20,766 nt of DNA. Source: a virus. Both the position numbers and the translations under genes were made by a program. The DNA lies in IMG/VR virus record IMGVR_UViG_3300037193_003446, positions 1-20,766 of that record. One strand, given 5' to 3'. A model generated the notes under the pieces. It searched no databases. It saw nothing but the letters and a program-made list of their open reading frames with translations, and had not been told where the DNA came from. This document shows, piece after piece, positions 20,206-20,766 of the stretch (the first letter of the stretch is position 1; each line of letters starts with the position of its first letter).

Positions 20206-20498
20206 TACCCACAATCCGGATGCACCCGGTGCCCTGGAGCCTGTCGTTCCAGCACGCGAAGAAGGGCGACGTCTTCTTCGTCGTGCTCGATGGGCTGCGC
20301 TGGCCGCTCGAGCTCCGACAGAAGCCGCCGCGCGTGCGCCTGCTCGAAGACGGCAAGCGCCGCAGCGCGCCGGTCATCTGCGAGATACTCGACCCCTGGC
20401 CGAACGCGCCCGACTACTACCCGCCCGAATGGAAGCCTGGCGCCGGCCCCGCTCCCGTGGGCTCGCTCTATCACCACTGCCCCGTTCCGGGATATTAA
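20202..20498 (+). CDS. Hypothetical protein (98 aa)
   Basis: ATG 20202 overlaps the previous stop (ATGA). The protein is strand-rich (PWSLSFQHAKKGDVFFVVLD, RWPLELRQKPPRVRLLEDGK). It has a proline/tyrosine-rich C-terminus (NAPDYYPPEWKPGAGPAP). No family is recognised. It closes the coupled run before the second operator pair. Confidence 0.75.
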   Translation: MIPTIRMHPVPWSLSFQHAKKGDVFFVVLDGLRWPLELRQKPPRVRLLEDGKRRSAPVICEILDPWPNAPDYYPPEWKPGAGPAPVGSLYHHCPVPGY

Positions 20499-20521
20499 TC
20501 GACATGAGAGCGCCTGGCTTC

Positions 20522-20559
20522 ACTGGTACAAGTACCAGTCCAATGGTACAAGTACCGGA
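20522..20559. promoter_or_regulatory. Second operator pair, upstream of gene at 20566
   Basis: The strong site 20522-20539 is identical to 14873-14890 (ACTGGTAC-AA-GTACCAGT). The weaker site 20542-20559 is AATGGTAC-AA-GTACCGGA. The centres are again 20 bp apart. The second site ends 6 bp before the ATG and covers the SD (GGAG at 20556-20559), so binding would block transcription or translation start. Confidence 0.85.
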
Positions 20560-20565
20560 GTGGAT

Positions 20566-20766
20566 ATGACCACGCACTACGCCCAGCACCGGGCCCGGCT
20601 GCAGTTTTCGAGGAAGCTCGAACAGCTACACTTCGAGCTCAGCGTCGAGAGCCCCCGGCGCGTGCTCGACTACCTCATCGACCATCTCGACGACCTGCTA
20701 TCCCGGGTGGGAGACAACACCCTGCGCGACGCATTCGCCGAACAGCTGCGCGCCGCCAAGCTCTCC
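20566..20766 (+). CDS. Hypothetical helical protein, cut by window edge
   Basis: ATG 20566 has GGAG about 6 nt upstream, and the frame is open to the right edge (67 codons). It is helical and charged (QHRARLQFSRKLEQLHFELS; RVLDYLIDHLDDLLSRVGDN; LRDAFAEQLRAAKLS). It is the first gene of a new transcription unit controlled by the operator pair. The family is unknown because most of the gene may lie outside the window. Confidence 0.7.
   Translation, partial: MTTHYAQHRARLQFSRKLEQLHFELSVESPRRVLDYLIDHLDDLLSRVGDNTLRDAFAEQLRAAKLS

Overview
The window is almost certainly part of a temperate tailed-phage genome or prophage from a high-GC bacterium. A portal protein, a large terminase, a tyrosine integrase with an excisionase-like partner, an SSB, a replication initiator and many tiny overlapping genes lie within 21 kb. 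The host cannot be named from sequence. GC-rich codon use and an integrase whose 3' end may hold attP (as in Myxococcus phage Mx8) would fit a myxobacterial or other high-GC proteobacterial host, but that is inference. No rRNA, tRNA, CRISPR array or insertion sequence was seen.

Layout. (1) 1-4513, minus strand: packaging and head operon, read right to left as a 148-aa protein, a 53-aa Cys-rich protein, a 116-aa protein, terL, a 56-aa protein and a portal that runs off the left edge. (2) 4507-6832, plus strand: a small HTH protein, then nine very small genes, most overlapping by 1-4 nt, encoding zinc-ribbon-like, single-TM and HTH-like proteins. (3) 6833-7231: a non-coding block carrying an array of 23-bp repeats built on CACTGAAC, in both orientations. 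(4) 7232-9640, plus strand: seven genes (two Cys-rich or conserved phage proteins, two membrane proteins, one winged-helix protein), some separated by GCAA-loop hairpins and a shared leader motif. (5) 14827-9725, minus strand: a 14-gene coupled operon from a small winged-helix protein down to ssb. (6) 14828-15122: divergent control region with two classes of dyad operator. (7) 15123-20766, plus strand: excisionase-like protein, integrase, sigma-region-4-like protein, replication initiator, J-domain protein, LexA-type winged-helix protein, then a second copy of the operator pair in front of a gene cut by the right edge.

How it may work together. An identical 18-bp dyad, ACTGGTAC-AA-GTACCAGT, lies at 14873-14890 and 20522-20539. 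Each copy has a weaker partner exactly 20 bp away, so one regulator probably controls both the ssb operon promoter and the operon starting at 20566. A second dyad, CGTCTAC-NN-GTAGACG, lies in front of the xis-int operon and again inside the initiator gene. The inner copy is followed by an A-rich stretch with iteron-like repeats and unusual codons, which looks like a lambda-O-style origin inside its own initiator gene. Several stand-alone DNA-binding domains (4507, 9419, 14588, 15123, 18052, 19918) are candidate ligands for these sites. No complete repressor with a cleavage domain is visible.
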